The notes below the pieces were generated by a model that saw only the letters and a list, made by a program, of their open reading frames with translations, did not search any database and was not told the DNA's origin. 64,000 bases of DNA. Source: Bradyrhizobium ivorense (GTDB taxonomy: Bacteria > Pseudomonadota > Alphaproteobacteria > Rhizobiales > Xanthobacteraceae). Every line of letters begins with the position of its first letter. The first letter of the stretch is position 1. Of the stretch, positions 46,616 through 54,812 are shown piece by piece. The stretch spans positions 124,001 through 188,000 of the forward strand of contig NZ_CAADFC020000022.1 in the NCBI RefSeq assembly GCF_900696085.1, given 5' to 3'. Position numbers and translations under genes: made by a program.

Positions 46616-47464
46616 ATGACGGCTGACCTGAAGACCGTGCTCGACGGCGGCCGCTACTTCGAAGCCCCGCGCTGGCATCGTGGGCGGCTGTGGTTCGTCG
46701 ACTGCATGGCGCGGACGCTGCTCAGCATCAGTCTATCAGGCGAATTGCAGCAGCATGCCCCGGTGACCGACGACACGCCGTGCGGTCTCGGCGTGCTGCC
46801 TGACGGCGACATCGTGGTGCTGACGATGTTCAAGAAGCGGCTGCTGCTCTTCGCCGACGGCAAGCTCTCGCTCTACGCCGACCTCTCGCGCATCGCGACC
46901 GGCACGATCGACGACATGATCATCGACGGGCAGGGCCGCGCCTATGTCGGCGATCTCGGCTTCGACCTGCCGCCGCCGGAGGGCCGCGGTGCCGTCGGAC
47001 GGATCATCCTCGTCCTGCCTGACGGCAGCGCCCGTGTCGTCGCCGACAGCCTGCGCTTCCCTAACGGCATCGCCGTCTCCTCGGATCACCGCCGGCTGGT
47101 CGTCGCCGAGATGGATGGCGCGTGCCTGGCTGACTACGAGATGGCGCCGGACGGCGGTCTGCACCTGCGCGGACGGCTCGGCGGCATGAGCGACCCCGAT
47201 GGCATCTGCCTCGATCGCGACGGCGCGGTCTGGGTCGCGTCGTTCACTGAAGGCGCCTTCGTGCGGATCGGCCGCGATGGCGTGGAGCGGCAGCGGATCG
47301 CGGTGCCCGGCCGCCGCGCGCTGGCCTGTGCGCTCGGCGGCGCCGACCGCAGCACGCTGTTCTGCCTCAGCGCGGCGACCTCGTATGAGGAGTTGCGGAA
47401 GGGCAAGTCGGTGTCGCGGATCGATGTGGTCGAGGTCGATGTGCCCGGCGACGGCTACCCCTGA
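46616..47464 (+). CDS. SMP-30/gluconolactonase family protein
   Basis: A 282-residue six-bladed beta-propeller lactonase-type protein. The three metal-ligand regions are readable: Glu in E-A-P-R-W-H-R-G-R-L-W-F-V-D, Asn in R-F-P-N-G-I-A-V-S and Asp in D-P-D-G-I-C-L-D. The family opens sugar lactones or related esters. No signal peptide, so cytoplasmic. ATG 46616 is chosen at the point where similarity begins; the frame is open far upstream across the divergent gene. A sugar-acid role would fit with dgoK-dgoA 7 kb downstream, but that link is speculative. Confidence 0.88.
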   Translation: MTADLKTVLDGGRYFEAPRWHRGRLWFVDCMARTLLSISLSGELQQHAPVTDDTPCGLGVLPDGDIVVLTMFKKRLLLFADGKLSLYADLSRIATGTIDDMIIDGQGRAYVGDLGFDLPPPEGRGAVGRIILVLPDGSARVVADSLRFPNGIAVSSDHRRLVVAEMDGACLADYEMAPDGGLHLRGRLGGMSDPDGICLDRDGAVWVASFTEGAFVRIGRDGVERQRIAVPGRRALACALGGADRSTLFCLSAATSYEELRKGKSVSRIDVVEVDVPGDGYP

Positions 47465-47625
47465 GGGGGTTTCTTCTTTTTCTTTTTGTTTTGAATGACT
47501 TCGGCCTGGCGCCTGAAAGCTTGGGCGAGCGTGCGCATCTGGTTTGCAACCATCGCGTCGGCGGTCGCTGCTGCGACCCGCTCGGCGGTCTGCGCCTGCT
47601 TCCGAATTGCCTTGGCCAATTTCAT
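47455..47625 (-). CDS. Small basic helical protein (56 aa)
   Basis: Begins MKLAKAIRKQAQTAERVAAATAD and ends with a run of lysines and P-P-Q-G. Predicted to be a single amphipathic helix with a strongly basic tail. Its last ten bases overlap the convergent SMP-30 stop region. The frame is open to 47661, but the ATG at 47625 gives the more protein-like start. No family recognised; the protein-like helix pattern is the only support. Confidence 0.45.
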   Translation of the reverse strand: MKLAKAIRKQAQTAERVAAATADAMVANQMRTLAQAFRRQAEVIQNKKKKKKPPQG

Positions 47626-47736
47626 CACAAGGCAATCGCAAGGTGCGGGTCGCGGTTCCAAAAGGCGCAGCGCTCAACTTGCGGCTTGCAGTCAGTTCCC
47701 GTTTCGTTCACATTGGCGCAGTCTGGGAGATTCGCC

Positions 47737-47874
47737 ATGGACGTTCAAAAAGACCGCGAGATCATCCGGCTGTGGCATGAGCTGCGGCGACTGCAGCGCG
47801 AGGGACTCCCGAGCGCGGCGATCGTTCGCCGGATCGAGAAGGCGCTCGCGGAACGGGAGCGGGAGGCGGCCTGA
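47737..47874 (+). CDS. Small hypothetical protein (45 aa)
   Basis: Begins MDVQKDREIIRLWHELRRLQ and ends A-E-R-E-R-E-A-A. A GGGAGA ribosome-binding site stands seven bases before the ATG. Highly charged, predicted to be a helical hairpin, cytoplasmic. It ends two bases before the convergent TRAP permease stop. No family recognised. Confidence 0.5.
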   Translation: MDVQKDREIIRLWHELRRLQREGLPSAAIVRRIEKALAEREREAA

Positions 47875-47876
47875 AG

Positions 47877-49235
47877 TTATCTGCCGCCGTCCGGCCCCAT
47901 CACCAGGTTCGGCAGTCCGGTGGAAATCTCCGGGAAGACGCAGAGCAGCAGCACCGCCAGCATCATCAGCAACACGAACGGCAGCGTGCCCCAGATCACC
48001 TCGCTAAGGGGGATGTCGGGCGCGACGTTGCGGATGACGAAGATGTTCAGGCCCACCGGCGGGTGGATCAGGCCCATCTCCATCACGATGGTCATGACCA
48101 CTCCGAACCAGATGATGTCGAAATTGGCTGCCCGCAACGGCGGCAGGATGATCGGCGCGGTCATCAGGATGATCGAGACCGGCGGCAGGAAGAAGCCGAG
48201 CACGATCACCATCACCAGGATCGCAAACAGCAGCTCCCAGCGCGGCAGGTGCATCGCGACGATTGCCTCCGCCGCCGACTGCGAGATGTGCAGGTAGCTC
48301 ATCACGTAGGAATAGAGCAGCGACATGCCGATGATCATCATCAGCATGGTCGACTCCCGGATGGTCGATTTCAGGATCGGCGACAGGTCGTTCGGCGTCC
48401 ACACGCTGTAGATCACCGCGATCAGCCCCAGCGCCAGCAGGCCGCCGAGGCCCGCGGTCTCCGACGGCGTGGCGTAGCCGCCATAGAGCGCAATCATCAC
48501 GCCGGTGAGCAGCAGCACGAACGGAACCACGCGCGGCAGCGCGCTGAAGCGCTCGGCCATGGTGAACTCGTCGCGCTGCAGGATCGGGGCGTCCTTGCCG
48601 GTCGCCTCGTAGGCGGCCTTGGCCGTGGCGTACTCCTTGCGGAAGCGGAACACCGCGTAGAGGCCGAACAGCGTCACCAGCAGCAGGCCGGGGCCTATGC
48701 CGGCGAGGAACAGCCGCCCCAGCGATTTCTCGGCGGCGACCGCGAACAGGATCATCGTGATCGAGGGCGGCAGCAGGATGCCGAGGGTGCCGCCGGCGGC
48801 GATAATGCCGGCCGCGAAGCCGCCGGAATAGCCGCGCTTGCGCATCTCGGGGATGCCAGCCGAGCCGATCGCCGAGCAGGTCGCCGGCGAGGAGCCGGCC
48901 ATCGCCGCAAACAGCGCGCAGGCGAATACGTTGGCGACGCCGAGCCCGCCGGGCACCCGATGCAGCCAGGCATGCAGCGCCGAATAGAGATCCTGGCCGG
49001 CGCGGGATTTGCCGATCGCCGCGCCCTTCAGGATGAACAGCGGGATCGACAGCAGCGTGATCGAGGCCATTTCCTCGTAGACGTTCTGCGTCACGGTATC
49101 GAGCGAGGCCGCCGGCATGTAGATCGCCATGAAGACGACCGCGACGGCGCCGAGCGCAAAGGCGATCGGCATGCCCGAGAACATCGCAAACAGGGTGGCG
49201 AGCCCGTAGGAGAGGCCAATACCAAATACGGTCAT
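47877..49235 (-). CDS. TRAP transporter large permease, DctM family
   Basis: A 452-residue inner-membrane protein with about 12 helices, the transport subunit of a TRAP importer driven by an ion gradient. Conserved pieces: G-M-P-I-A-F-A-L-G-A near the start, S-S-P-A-T-C-S-A-I-G, and P-P-S-I-T-M-I-L-F. The ATG at 49235 overlaps the small permease stop (ATGA), so the two are translationally coupled; the longer open frame to 49346 is rejected. Third gene of a P-Q-M operon. Confidence 0.95.
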   Translation of the reverse strand: MTVFGIGLSYGLATLFAMFSGMPIAFALGAVAVVFMAIYMPAASLDTVTQNVYEEMASITLLSIPLFILKGAAIGKSRAGQDLYSALHAWLHRVPGGLGVANVFACALFAAMAGSSPATCSAIGSAGIPEMRKRGYSGGFAAGIIAAGGTLGILLPPSITMILFAVAAEKSLGRLFLAGIGPGLLLVTLFGLYAVFRFRKEYATAKAAYEATGKDAPILQRDEFTMAERFSALPRVVPFVLLLTGVMIALYGGYATPSETAGLGGLLALGLIAVIYSVWTPNDLSPILKSTIRESTMLMMIIGMSLLYSYVMSYLHISQSAAEAIVAMHLPRWELLFAILVMVIVLGFFLPPVSIILMTAPIILPPLRAANFDIIWFGVVMTIVMEMGLIHPPVGLNIFVIRNVAPDIPLSEVIWGTLPFVLLMMLAVLLLCVFPEISTGLPNLVMGPDGGR

Positions 49236-49786
49236 CGGCGCGTGCCACCGGTCAGCGGAAGGATGATCTGAAGCAGGAGCTGGATGCAGAGCAGGCTCAT
49301 GCCCAGCGCCATCAGCACGTAGGGAATTGCGAGCGGCGGCGACCACATCGAGTTGGAGACCTGGCCGTCGACATAGGCCTCATGCGCCAGCGTCCAGGAT
49401 TTCCAGGCGAAGAACGCGCAGAACGCAAAACTCGCGACGTCGACCAGCCACAGCCGGATGCGGTTCGCCCGCTCCGAGAGCAGGCCGACAAACGCCTCGA
49501 TGCTGACATGACCGCGCTGGCTCTGGACATAGGCCGCGGTCATGAAGGTGGCGCCGACCAGCAGGAACACCGCCGCCTCGTCCTGCCAGTAGTTCGGGCT
49601 GTGAAACAGGGCGCGACCGAGCACGCTGTAGCTCAGGATGATGCAGGCCGCGATCAGGGCGATCGAGGCGAACACCACGATGACGTTGTTGCAGAGGCCA
49701 AGCGCGCGCTGCAGCACCGCCAGGGGCGTGTTGCCCATGGCAGTGCTGGTGCTGTCATCTTGATCCGTGACCGGACCATGCATCAT
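49232..49786 (-). CDS. TRAP transporter small permease, DctQ family
   Basis: A 184-residue inner-membrane protein with four predicted helices (about 32-54, 68-87, 108-127 and 150-172). It couples the periplasmic binding protein to the large permease. Its ATG (49786) overlaps the binding-protein stop (ATGA) and its own stop overlaps the DctM start, so all three are coupled. An internal ATG at 49738 is possible but would break the overlap. Confidence 0.92.
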   Translation of the reverse strand: MMHGPVTDQDDSTSTAMGNTPLAVLQRALGLCNNVIVVFASIALIAACIILSYSVLGRALFHSPNYWQDEAAVFLLVGATFMTAAYVQSQRGHVSIEAFVGLLSERANRIRLWLVDVASFAFCAFFAWKSWTLAHEAYVDGQVSNSMWSPPLAIPYVLMALGMSLLCIQLLLQIILPLTGGTRR

Positions 49787-50805
49787 GCGGCGACGTCGGT
49801 TGCGAGCTTCAGCAGATTGGCTGCGGTCGCCGTCTTAGCACTGTAGTCCTTCCAGGCGGTATCGCGCGCAATGTCGCGCCACTTGCCGACGGTGGCGGCA
49901 TCGAGCACGCTGACCTTGGCGCCGGCCTTCTCGTAGACCTTGGCGACCTCGACGTCGTCGTCCTGCGCGCCCTTGCGGCCGAACGCTTCGAGCTCGGCGC
50001 CGACGGCCACGATGACGTCCTGCTGGTTCTTCGGCAGCTTGTCGAAGATCGCCTTCGACATCATCAGCGGCTCCAGCATGAACCAATAGGAGGCGCCGGC
50101 GCCCGAGGTCAGCGATTTCGCGACCTCCTCGAGGCGGAACGAGATCAGGCTGGTGGAGGAGGTGATGCCCGCATCGCAGGCGCCGGTCTGCATCGCGGCG
50201 TAGAGCTCGTTGGACGGCACCGACAGCACCGCGGCGCCGGCGGTCTGCAGCACCATGTCCATCTCGCGCGAGCCGCCGCGCACCTTGAGGCCCTTGGCGT
50301 CCTCAGGCGCCACGATCGGCTTGGAGCGGCTGGCGACGCCGCCGGCCTGCCAGACCCAGGAAATCAGGAGGATGCCCTTGTCGGCGAGGAAGTCGGACAG
50401 CGCCTTGCCGACCGGCTCCTTCTTCCAGCGCAGGCCCTGGTCGTAGGTGGTGACGAGACCCGGCATCAGGCCGATATTGGTCTCCGGCAGCTCACCGCCG
50501 GCATAGGGCATCGGATAGAGGCTGAGGTCGAGTGCGCCCTTGCGCATCGCCGAGAACTGCGCGTTGGTCTTGATCAGCGAGGAGTTCGGATAGACCTCGG
50601 CGGCAAGCTCGCCGCCGGAACGCTTGGCGACCTCGGCCGCGAACATCCGGCACAGCCGGTCGCGGAAGTCGCCCTTGTCGATGGTGCCGCCGGGGAATTG
50701 GTGCGAGATCTTCAGCGTGGTTGCGGCATGCGCGGTGCCCGTCCCCATCCGCAGGATGGCGGGGGCGGCGAGGGCAGAAGCGAGGACGTGGCGGCGTGTG
50801 AGCAT
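49783..50805 (-). CDS. TRAP transporter substrate-binding protein, DctP family
   Basis: A 340-residue periplasmic protein with a twin-arginine-like signal (T-R-R-H-V-L-A, then hydrophobic and A-H-A). The mature protein has L-K-I-S-H-Q-F-P, then F-A-A-E-V-A-K-R-S-G-G-E-L and the T-S-S-T-S-L-I-S-F helix region typical of DctP proteins. Ligand is probably an organic acid, unproven. First gene of the TRAP operon. Confidence 0.93.
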   Translation of the reverse strand: MLTRRHVLASALAAPAILRMGTGTAHAATTLKISHQFPGGTIDKGDFRDRLCRMFAAEVAKRSGGELAAEVYPNSSLIKTNAQFSAMRKGALDLSLYPMPYAGGELPETNIGLMPGLVTTYDQGLRWKKEPVGKALSDFLADKGILLISWVWQAGGVASRSKPIVAPEDAKGLKVRGGSREMDMVLQTAGAAVLSVPSNELYAAMQTGACDAGITSSTSLISFRLEEVAKSLTSGAGASYWFMLEPLMMSKAIFDKLPKNQQDVIVAVGAELEAFGRKGAQDDDVEVAKVYEKAGAKVSVLDAATVGKWRDIARDTAWKDYSAKTATAANLLKLATDVAA

Positions 50806-51113
50806 GGTTTCTCCCCTGCAGAGTTTTCTTGGATGGCTGATGCTGGATTTGAGTTTAGCCGGTCTTGGCCTGAATCTTCTCTAGTCTGATAGTTCGAGGC
50901 GCCCTGATAGGGCGGGTGGGCAGGCTGCGGCAAGCCCCGGCGATGCTGCGCCGCACACCTGGCGCGAAACCTCCGTCCAATGTTCCAAACACCGGCATCG
51001 GCACCGCCTGGGCTCAAGAATTTGTCATTGGAGGTAACAACGGATGCGGCCGGTGCGTCGAGCAAAGAGCGGCAGTCGTCGCTCTCGCAATCGACCACAC
51101 AAGGACCACCATC
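50806..51113. other. Divergent intergenic region between TRAP operon and MXKDX gene
   Basis: 308 bases without a supported gene. CGCCCT-GAT-AGGGCG (50900-50914) forms a small hairpin. A GGAGGT followed by ATG at 51044 opens a frame that only overlaps the next gene out of phase, and I do not accept it as coding. No promoter is clear. Confidence 0.4.
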
Positions 51114-51347
51114 ATGACCAGCAAGACCTCTATCGGCCTCTCCGCCGCGCTCCTCTCGCTCAGCCTCGCGCTCGCGCCCGCCGCGTTCGCCCAGGACAAG
51201 ATGGGCAAGGACGACGCGATGAAGAAGGACACGTCGATGTCCAAGGATCACATGAAGAAGGACGACGGCATGATGAAGAAGGACGACGCCATGAAGAAGG
51301 ACGGCGGCGCGATGATGAAGAAAGACGACGGCATGAAGAAGAACTGA
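51114..51347 (+). CDS. Pentapeptide MXKDX repeat protein, exported
   Basis: 77 residues. Signal peptide (M-T-S-K-T-S-I-G-L to A-F-A-Q) followed by a mature part made almost wholly of M-K-K-D-D-type units. This is the MXKDX-repeat family defined in protein-family collections; its function is unknown. The mature protein is very rich in Lys, Asp and Met, probably disordered, and a possible metal or polyanion binder in the periplasm (inference). Neighbour of a highly charged DUF6481 gene in convergent orientation. Confidence 0.85.
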   Translation: MTSKTSIGLSAALLSLSLALAPAAFAQDKMGKDDAMKKDTSMSKDHMKKDDGMMKKDDAMKKDGGAMMKKDDGMKKN

Positions 51348-51406
51348 CGCCGTCGGCTTTCGATGTCGTCCGCAGGCCCGTCGTCACGGCGGGTCTGCCG
51401 CATGGC

Positions 51407-51763
51407 TCAGCGCTTCTTCTTGCCGCGCTCCTTGCGCGCGGCGTAACGGGCGTCGCGCTTGGCCTTCTGCTCGGCGAGCAGGGCAGCCTCGCGGGCCTCT
51501 TGCTCTTCCTTCTCGCGTGCGATCCGGGCGGCCTCAGCCGCGGCGGCTTCTTCCTCGCGGCGCTTCTGCTCGGCCTTCTCGGCTTCACGCGCTTCCTTGG
51601 CCTTGGTGCGGCGTTCGGCGATCGCCGCGCGCTCTTCGGCACGCGCCTTCACGGCCGGATCGTCAGGTCCCGGCTGGGTGCGAAACTTGTTGAGAAGGTT
51701 TTGCCGCGCCTGCTGGGCCGCCTTCGCGCGGTCGGCAAAACCCGGTTCCTTGAAGCCACTCAT
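51407..51763 (-). CDS. DUF6481 family highly charged protein
   Basis: 118 residues, nearly all Lys, Arg, Glu and Ala after the first 30. The N-terminus M-S-G-F-K-E-P-G-F-A-D-R-A-K-A-A matches the DUF6481 family. The central part (about 40-105) is a continuous predicted helix or coiled coil with alternating E and R/K blocks, ending K-K-K-R. Cytoplasmic, function unknown; nucleic-acid or ribosome association is a guess. Confidence 0.82.
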   Translation of the reverse strand: MSGFKEPGFADRAKAAQQARQNLLNKFRTQPGPDDPAVKARAEERAAIAERRTKAKEAREAEKAEQKRREEEAAAAEAARIAREKEEQEAREAALLAEQKAKRDARYAARKERGKKKR

Positions 51764-51944
51764 AGAGGAAGCCTTGCTGCTTTCTGTTCGGATGTTGATG
51801 GGATGGGGATTCAGTTCGGCGTTTCAATAAGTGAACGGCGGGAAAATTACCAGTGTCGAGCGAGCGCTGCGAAGCAGGGGAGATATGAGTGCACAGCAAA
51901 TGCCCGCACGGTGAGCGAATGGTCACCGCGTGTCGCCTCGCCGT

Positions 51945-52211
51945 CTAGCTGCGCTGAATGAGCTCGCGCCGTCCGCTGCTCAGGACCTTGATGCTGAAGG
52001 CTTTGCTGCTCGGCGCGCTGGTGCCCAGGACCTTGGCAACCGTCTCGGCGGTCATCGCGCGGCGGTCCGAGGCGCGCTGCGCTTCCAGCCGGTCGCGGGC
52101 CTTCTCCCTGATCAAGAGGTCGATCAGCCGGAGCCGGCTGGTCTCGTCCGTGGCCTCCGCGAGCAACCGCCGGTAACGATGATGGTCGTAGCTCGTTTCT
52201 GGTTCGCCCAT
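51945..52211 (-). CDS. Hypothetical protein (88 aa)
   Basis: Begins M-G-E-P-E-T-S-Y-D-H-H-R-Y-R-R-L-L-A-E-A-T-D-E. The N-terminal half looks like an amphipathic helix with R-L-R-L-I-D-L-L-I-R-E-K-A; the C-terminal third is Ser/Thr-rich. The start at 52211 is where protein-like sequence begins; the open frame to 52607 is not convincing. No family recognised and no operon partner. Confidence 0.5.
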   Translation of the reverse strand: MGEPETSYDHHRYRRLLAEATDETSRLRLIDLLIREKARDRLEAQRASDRRAMTAETVAKVLGTSAPSSKAFSIKVLSSGRRELIQRS

Positions 52212-52386
52212 TGGCACGCCCCGCATCCGCGCTCCGCTGCTTGGCCAGTTTTTCGCAAGCTGCCGTGGCGTGCAACGGCTGGTGACCGGCCGGCGCGATT
52301 TGTTGCGCGACTGTTGCAGAATTGATCGCACGCCAGCGTGCAAAGCGGTCATGATGTCGCCTAGCATGATGGACATCGTAGCGAGC

Positions 52387-52563
52387 ATGGGCGAATCCGA
52401 AAACGGCGGCAGCCGCCGCGGCGCGTTGATCGGACTGCTGGTGGCGGTGGTCATGCTCGCCGTCGGCCTCTGGCTCGCCCGCGAACTGACCGCAGCGAGC
52501 AAGATGCAGGACTGCCTGATGTCGGGCCGGACCAACTGTAATGTGATCGAGCCGGCGCGCTGA
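52387..52563 (+). CDS. Small single-pass membrane protein with C-terminal cysteines
   Basis: 58 residues from ATG 52387; ATGs at 52351, 52366 and 52369 are alternatives. A short charged N-terminus (G-G-S-R-R-G) precedes a membrane helix (L-I-G-L-L-V-A-V-V-M-L-A-V-G-L-W-L), then T-A-A-S-K-M-Q-D-C-L-M-S-G-R-T-N-C-N. Two cysteines nine residues apart on the likely periplasmic side could form a disulfide. Function unknown. Confidence 0.5.
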   Translation: MGESENGGSRRGALIGLLVAVVMLAVGLWLARELTAASKMQDCLMSGRTNCNVIEPAR

Positions 52564-52704
52564 CGCTTCTTGCGGCAGTGCAGTATGGGTCCCACATCAA
52601 AGCCCAAAGGTTAGTCCGAAATATTTGGCCAGAACTGTGATTTCAGCCACATAGGGCCAGGCGGGCTGTTCCTATCTTCCGAGAGATCGACGGGAACCAA
52701 GTCC

Positions 52705-52956
52705 ATGATGACCATGTGGTCCAGAAAGGGCGTGGCGCTGGCGGCCGCAGTGGCGGCGGGTGCCGTTTTGGTGGCGTTGCTATCCTTCGCGATGGCGTCG
52801 CCCGAGCCGATCTCCAGCGCCGCGCTCGGGCCGGAGTGGCAGTGCAGCCGGGTGGCCTTCGTGCTGACCACCTGCACCCGCACCACGGGGGCCGCGGCCG
52901 CGGCCATCGCGATCCCGGTCCGGGCGAAACAGCCGGATTGCGCTTCGGAACTTTAG
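52705..52956 (+). CDS. Small exported or membrane-anchored protein with four cysteines
   Basis: 83 residues. The N-terminus M-M-T-M-W-S-R-K-G and a hydrophobic segment (about 10-30) act as signal or anchor. The mature part contains four Cys (W-Q-C-S, T-T-C-T, P-D-C-A-S and near-neighbours) and is otherwise low in charge. The ATG follows GGGAACC. No family recognised. Same strand and style as the neighbouring small genes. Confidence 0.5.
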   Translation: MMTMWSRKGVALAAAVAAGAVLVALLSFAMASPEPISSAALGPEWQCSRVAFVLTTCTRTTGAAAAAIAIPVRAKQPDCASEL

Positions 52957-52996
52957 CGGGTGGGAACTCGGGCCGCCGGGGCGGACGTTGCCGAAA

Positions 52997-53173
52997 TCAC
53001 TTCTTGCCGGCTCCGCGCGACTTGATCGACAGACCGAGCCGCATCGCCATCTTCTTGATTCGCTCGGGCGAGCGTCCGGTGGCCCGGACGACCTCTTCCA
53101 GCGACTTCGAGGCGCGCGCCAGCTCCATCAATCGACGGTCCTCCTTGAACGACCAGCGCGGCTTCCGGGCCAT
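52997..53173 (-). CDS. Small Myb/SANT-like helix-turn-helix protein (58 aa)
   Basis: Read directly from the sequence: ATG at 53173, TGA at 52999-52997. The product begins MARKPRWSFKEDRRLMELAR and ends K-S-R-G-A-G-K-K. W-S-F-K-E-D-R-R-L-M-E-L-A resembles the first helix of Myb/SANT-type domains, and V-V-R-A-T-G-R-S-P-E-R-I-K-K-M-A-M-R-L-G a helix-turn-helix recognition unit. It is basic overall, so DNA binding is plausible. Target unknown. Confidence 0.6.
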   Translation of the reverse strand: MARKPRWSFKEDRRLMELARASKSLEEVVRATGRSPERIKKMAMRLGLSIKSRGAGKK

Positions 53174-53314
53174 GGTACTGCTATCCTCGCTTCATTTCGC
53201 CAACAAAGCCGCCAAGCAGAATCGCCTGACGGCTTTGCCGGTGTGGGCCCGGACCTTGGGGAAATGTCCGGTGGATAAGCAATACTGCTTCCGGATGAGG
53301 TCGCAATTGAAACC

Positions 53315-53340
53315 GGAATTTAACCTAACCGATCAAGGTT
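53315..53340 (+). promoter_or_regulatory. Weak EcfG-like promoter before the lipoprotein gene
   Basis: GGAAT (53315-53319), 17 bases, GGTT (53337-53340). One mismatch from the consensus in each box; 28 bases before the ATG at 53369. Confidence 0.3.
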
Positions 53341-53368
53341 ACCTTGTTTGAGCGTGGCAGGAGGCCTT

Positions 53369-53584
53369 ATGCGCAAGGTCGCCATTTGGAGTGCCGCAGC
53401 ATTTTGCCTGACCGGGTGCTGGTCCGAACCGGAGGTGACGGGCTCGACCAACAGCTGCACGGCCAATTTATACAGCCGGTATAATCCGAAGGTCATGGAG
53501 CAGTGCGTCAACGCCTGCATCAAGTGTGACCGCGGCAACGTCACCACCTGCACGACCTCCTGTACGCTGAAGGGTGCGCGGTAG
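53369..53584 (+). CDS. Small cysteine-rich lipoprotein
   Basis: 71 residues with AGGAGG just upstream of ATG 53369. A short signal peptide ends in the lipobox L-T-G-C, so the mature protein would be lipid-anchored. The mature part holds six further cysteines (S-C-T-A, Q-C-V-N-A-C-I-K-C, T-C-T-T-S-C) and few hydrophobic residues. This suggests a disulfide-rich or metal-binding periplasmic domain. No family recognised. Confidence 0.7.
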   Translation: MRKVAIWSAAAFCLTGCWSEPEVTGSTNSCTANLYSRYNPKVMEQCVNACIKCDRGNVTTCTTSCTLKGAR

Positions 53585-53681
53585 TCCGATCCCGCAAAAT
53601 CCCGGACGCGACGAGAGGCCCGGCCCGACGGTGTTGCTCGGGCGGTTTTGCTATGCGCTCGCCTCAAACTGCTTGTTCTAG

Positions 53682-53785
53682 TGTCATCACCCGCGCGTGC
53701 GGGTGATCCAGTATTCCAGAGGCAGTCGTTATTGAGCCGAGAGGTCTCGGCGTACTGGATCGCCCGGTCAAGCCGGGCGATGACA
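53682..53785. repeat. Palindromic repeat (TGTCATCACCCGC type)
   Basis: Ends TGTCATC (53682-53688) and GATGACA (53779-53785) are inverted. Inner pairs include CCCGCGCGTGCGGG, GATCCAGTA with TACTGGATC, and GCCCGGTCAAGCCGGGC. With flanks it fills most of the 303-base region 53585-53887, which holds no gene. Confidence 0.82.
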
Positions 53786-53887
53786 GTGTAGACGACCTGC
53801 GCCTTGCACGATGCCGGCAACGGCTTTATCGCATCCGGGTGGCGGTATCGGCGCAGCACCAAAACCTTGCAGCATGGGACCAACGGA

Positions 53888-54802
53888 ATGAGCGACGCTG
53901 CCTATGTTGCGGTCGACTGGGGTACCAGCAGCTTTCGGCTCTGGCTGATGGACGCTGAAGGCCGCTTGCTCGGCGAGCGCCGCAGCGACGAGGGCATGAC
54001 GGTGGCTGCGCAGCGCGGCTTTGCAGCGGTGCTGCAATCGCATCTCGATGCGCTCGATGTCGCGGCGGATCTCCCGGTCGTGGTCTGCGGCATGGCCGGC
54101 GCAAGGCAGGGCTGGGTCGAGGCCGGTTATGTCGACACGCCGGCGCGCCTCTCCGATATCCTCGACGGCGCCGTAGCGGTCGGCGGGCAGGCGCGCGACA
54201 TCAAGATCCTGCCGGGCATCGCGCAGCGCGATGCCGCTGATCCCGACGTGATGCGCGGCGAGGAGACCCAGCTGCTCGGTGCGCTCGGCGGAGATGCGCG
54301 TGACGATCCGATCGTGTGCATGCCGGGAACCCATTCCAAATGGGTGCATGTGCGGGCAGGGACCGTCGAGCGCTTCGCGACCTTCATGACCGGCGAACTG
54401 TTTAGCGCCATTGCGCGCGACACCATTTTGGCGCACGCCGTCGCCGGTGCCGCGGAGGCGATCGATCGGGACGCATTCGGATCGGCGGTCGCGGCGGCGT
54501 TTGCCGCGCCGGCGCGCGCGGCCAATCTGCTGTTTCGGGTGCGATCGCGGCAGCTTCTGCTCGGCGGCAGCGCGGCGGCGGCGCGCGAGACGATCTCGGG
54601 CACGCTGATCGGCGCCGAACTGGCGGCGGGGCTGGCCGGCCACGTGCCGGGAAGCGCGATCACGCTGATTGCGTCGGGACGGCTGCAGTTGCTGTACCAG
54701 CTGGCGCTCGAGACGCTTTCGATTCCGCTCCATTGCATCGATGCCGATGATGCCGTCCGGCGCGGCCTGTCGAGGGCCGCGGCGGCGATCTGGAACCACT
54801 GA
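53888..54802 (+). CDS. dgoK: 2-dehydro-3-deoxygalactonokinase
   Basis: 304 residues. Phosphorylates 2-keto-3-deoxygalactonate in the De Ley-Doudoroff route of galactonate breakdown. The sugar-kinase phosphate loop V-A-V-D-W-G-T-S-S-F-R at the N-terminus and P-G-T-H-S-K-W-V mid-protein are the family marks. Start ATG 53888 by similarity; upstream codons lie next to the palindromic repeat. It precedes the aldolase by ten bases. Dehydratase (dgoD) and a galactonate transporter are not in the window. Confidence 0.93.
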   Translation: MSDAAYVAVDWGTSSFRLWLMDAEGRLLGERRSDEGMTVAAQRGFAAVLQSHLDALDVAADLPVVVCGMAGARQGWVEAGYVDTPARLSDILDGAVAVGGQARDIKILPGIAQRDAADPDVMRGEETQLLGALGGDARDDPIVCMPGTHSKWVHVRAGTVERFATFMTGELFSAIARDTILAHAVAGAAEAIDRDAFGSAVAAAFAAPARAANLLFRVRSRQLLLGGSAAAARETISGTLIGAELAAGLAGHVPGSAITLIASGRLQLLYQLALETLSIPLHCIDADDAVRRGLSRAAAAIWNH

Positions 54803-54812
54803 GGACCAACGC

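Noticed and set aside
51044..51961. Frame starting after a good GGAGGT site and overlapping the MXKDX gene
   Set aside because: The product is an out-of-phase reading of the repeat gene and of the antisense DUF6481 gene; the site is probably chance.
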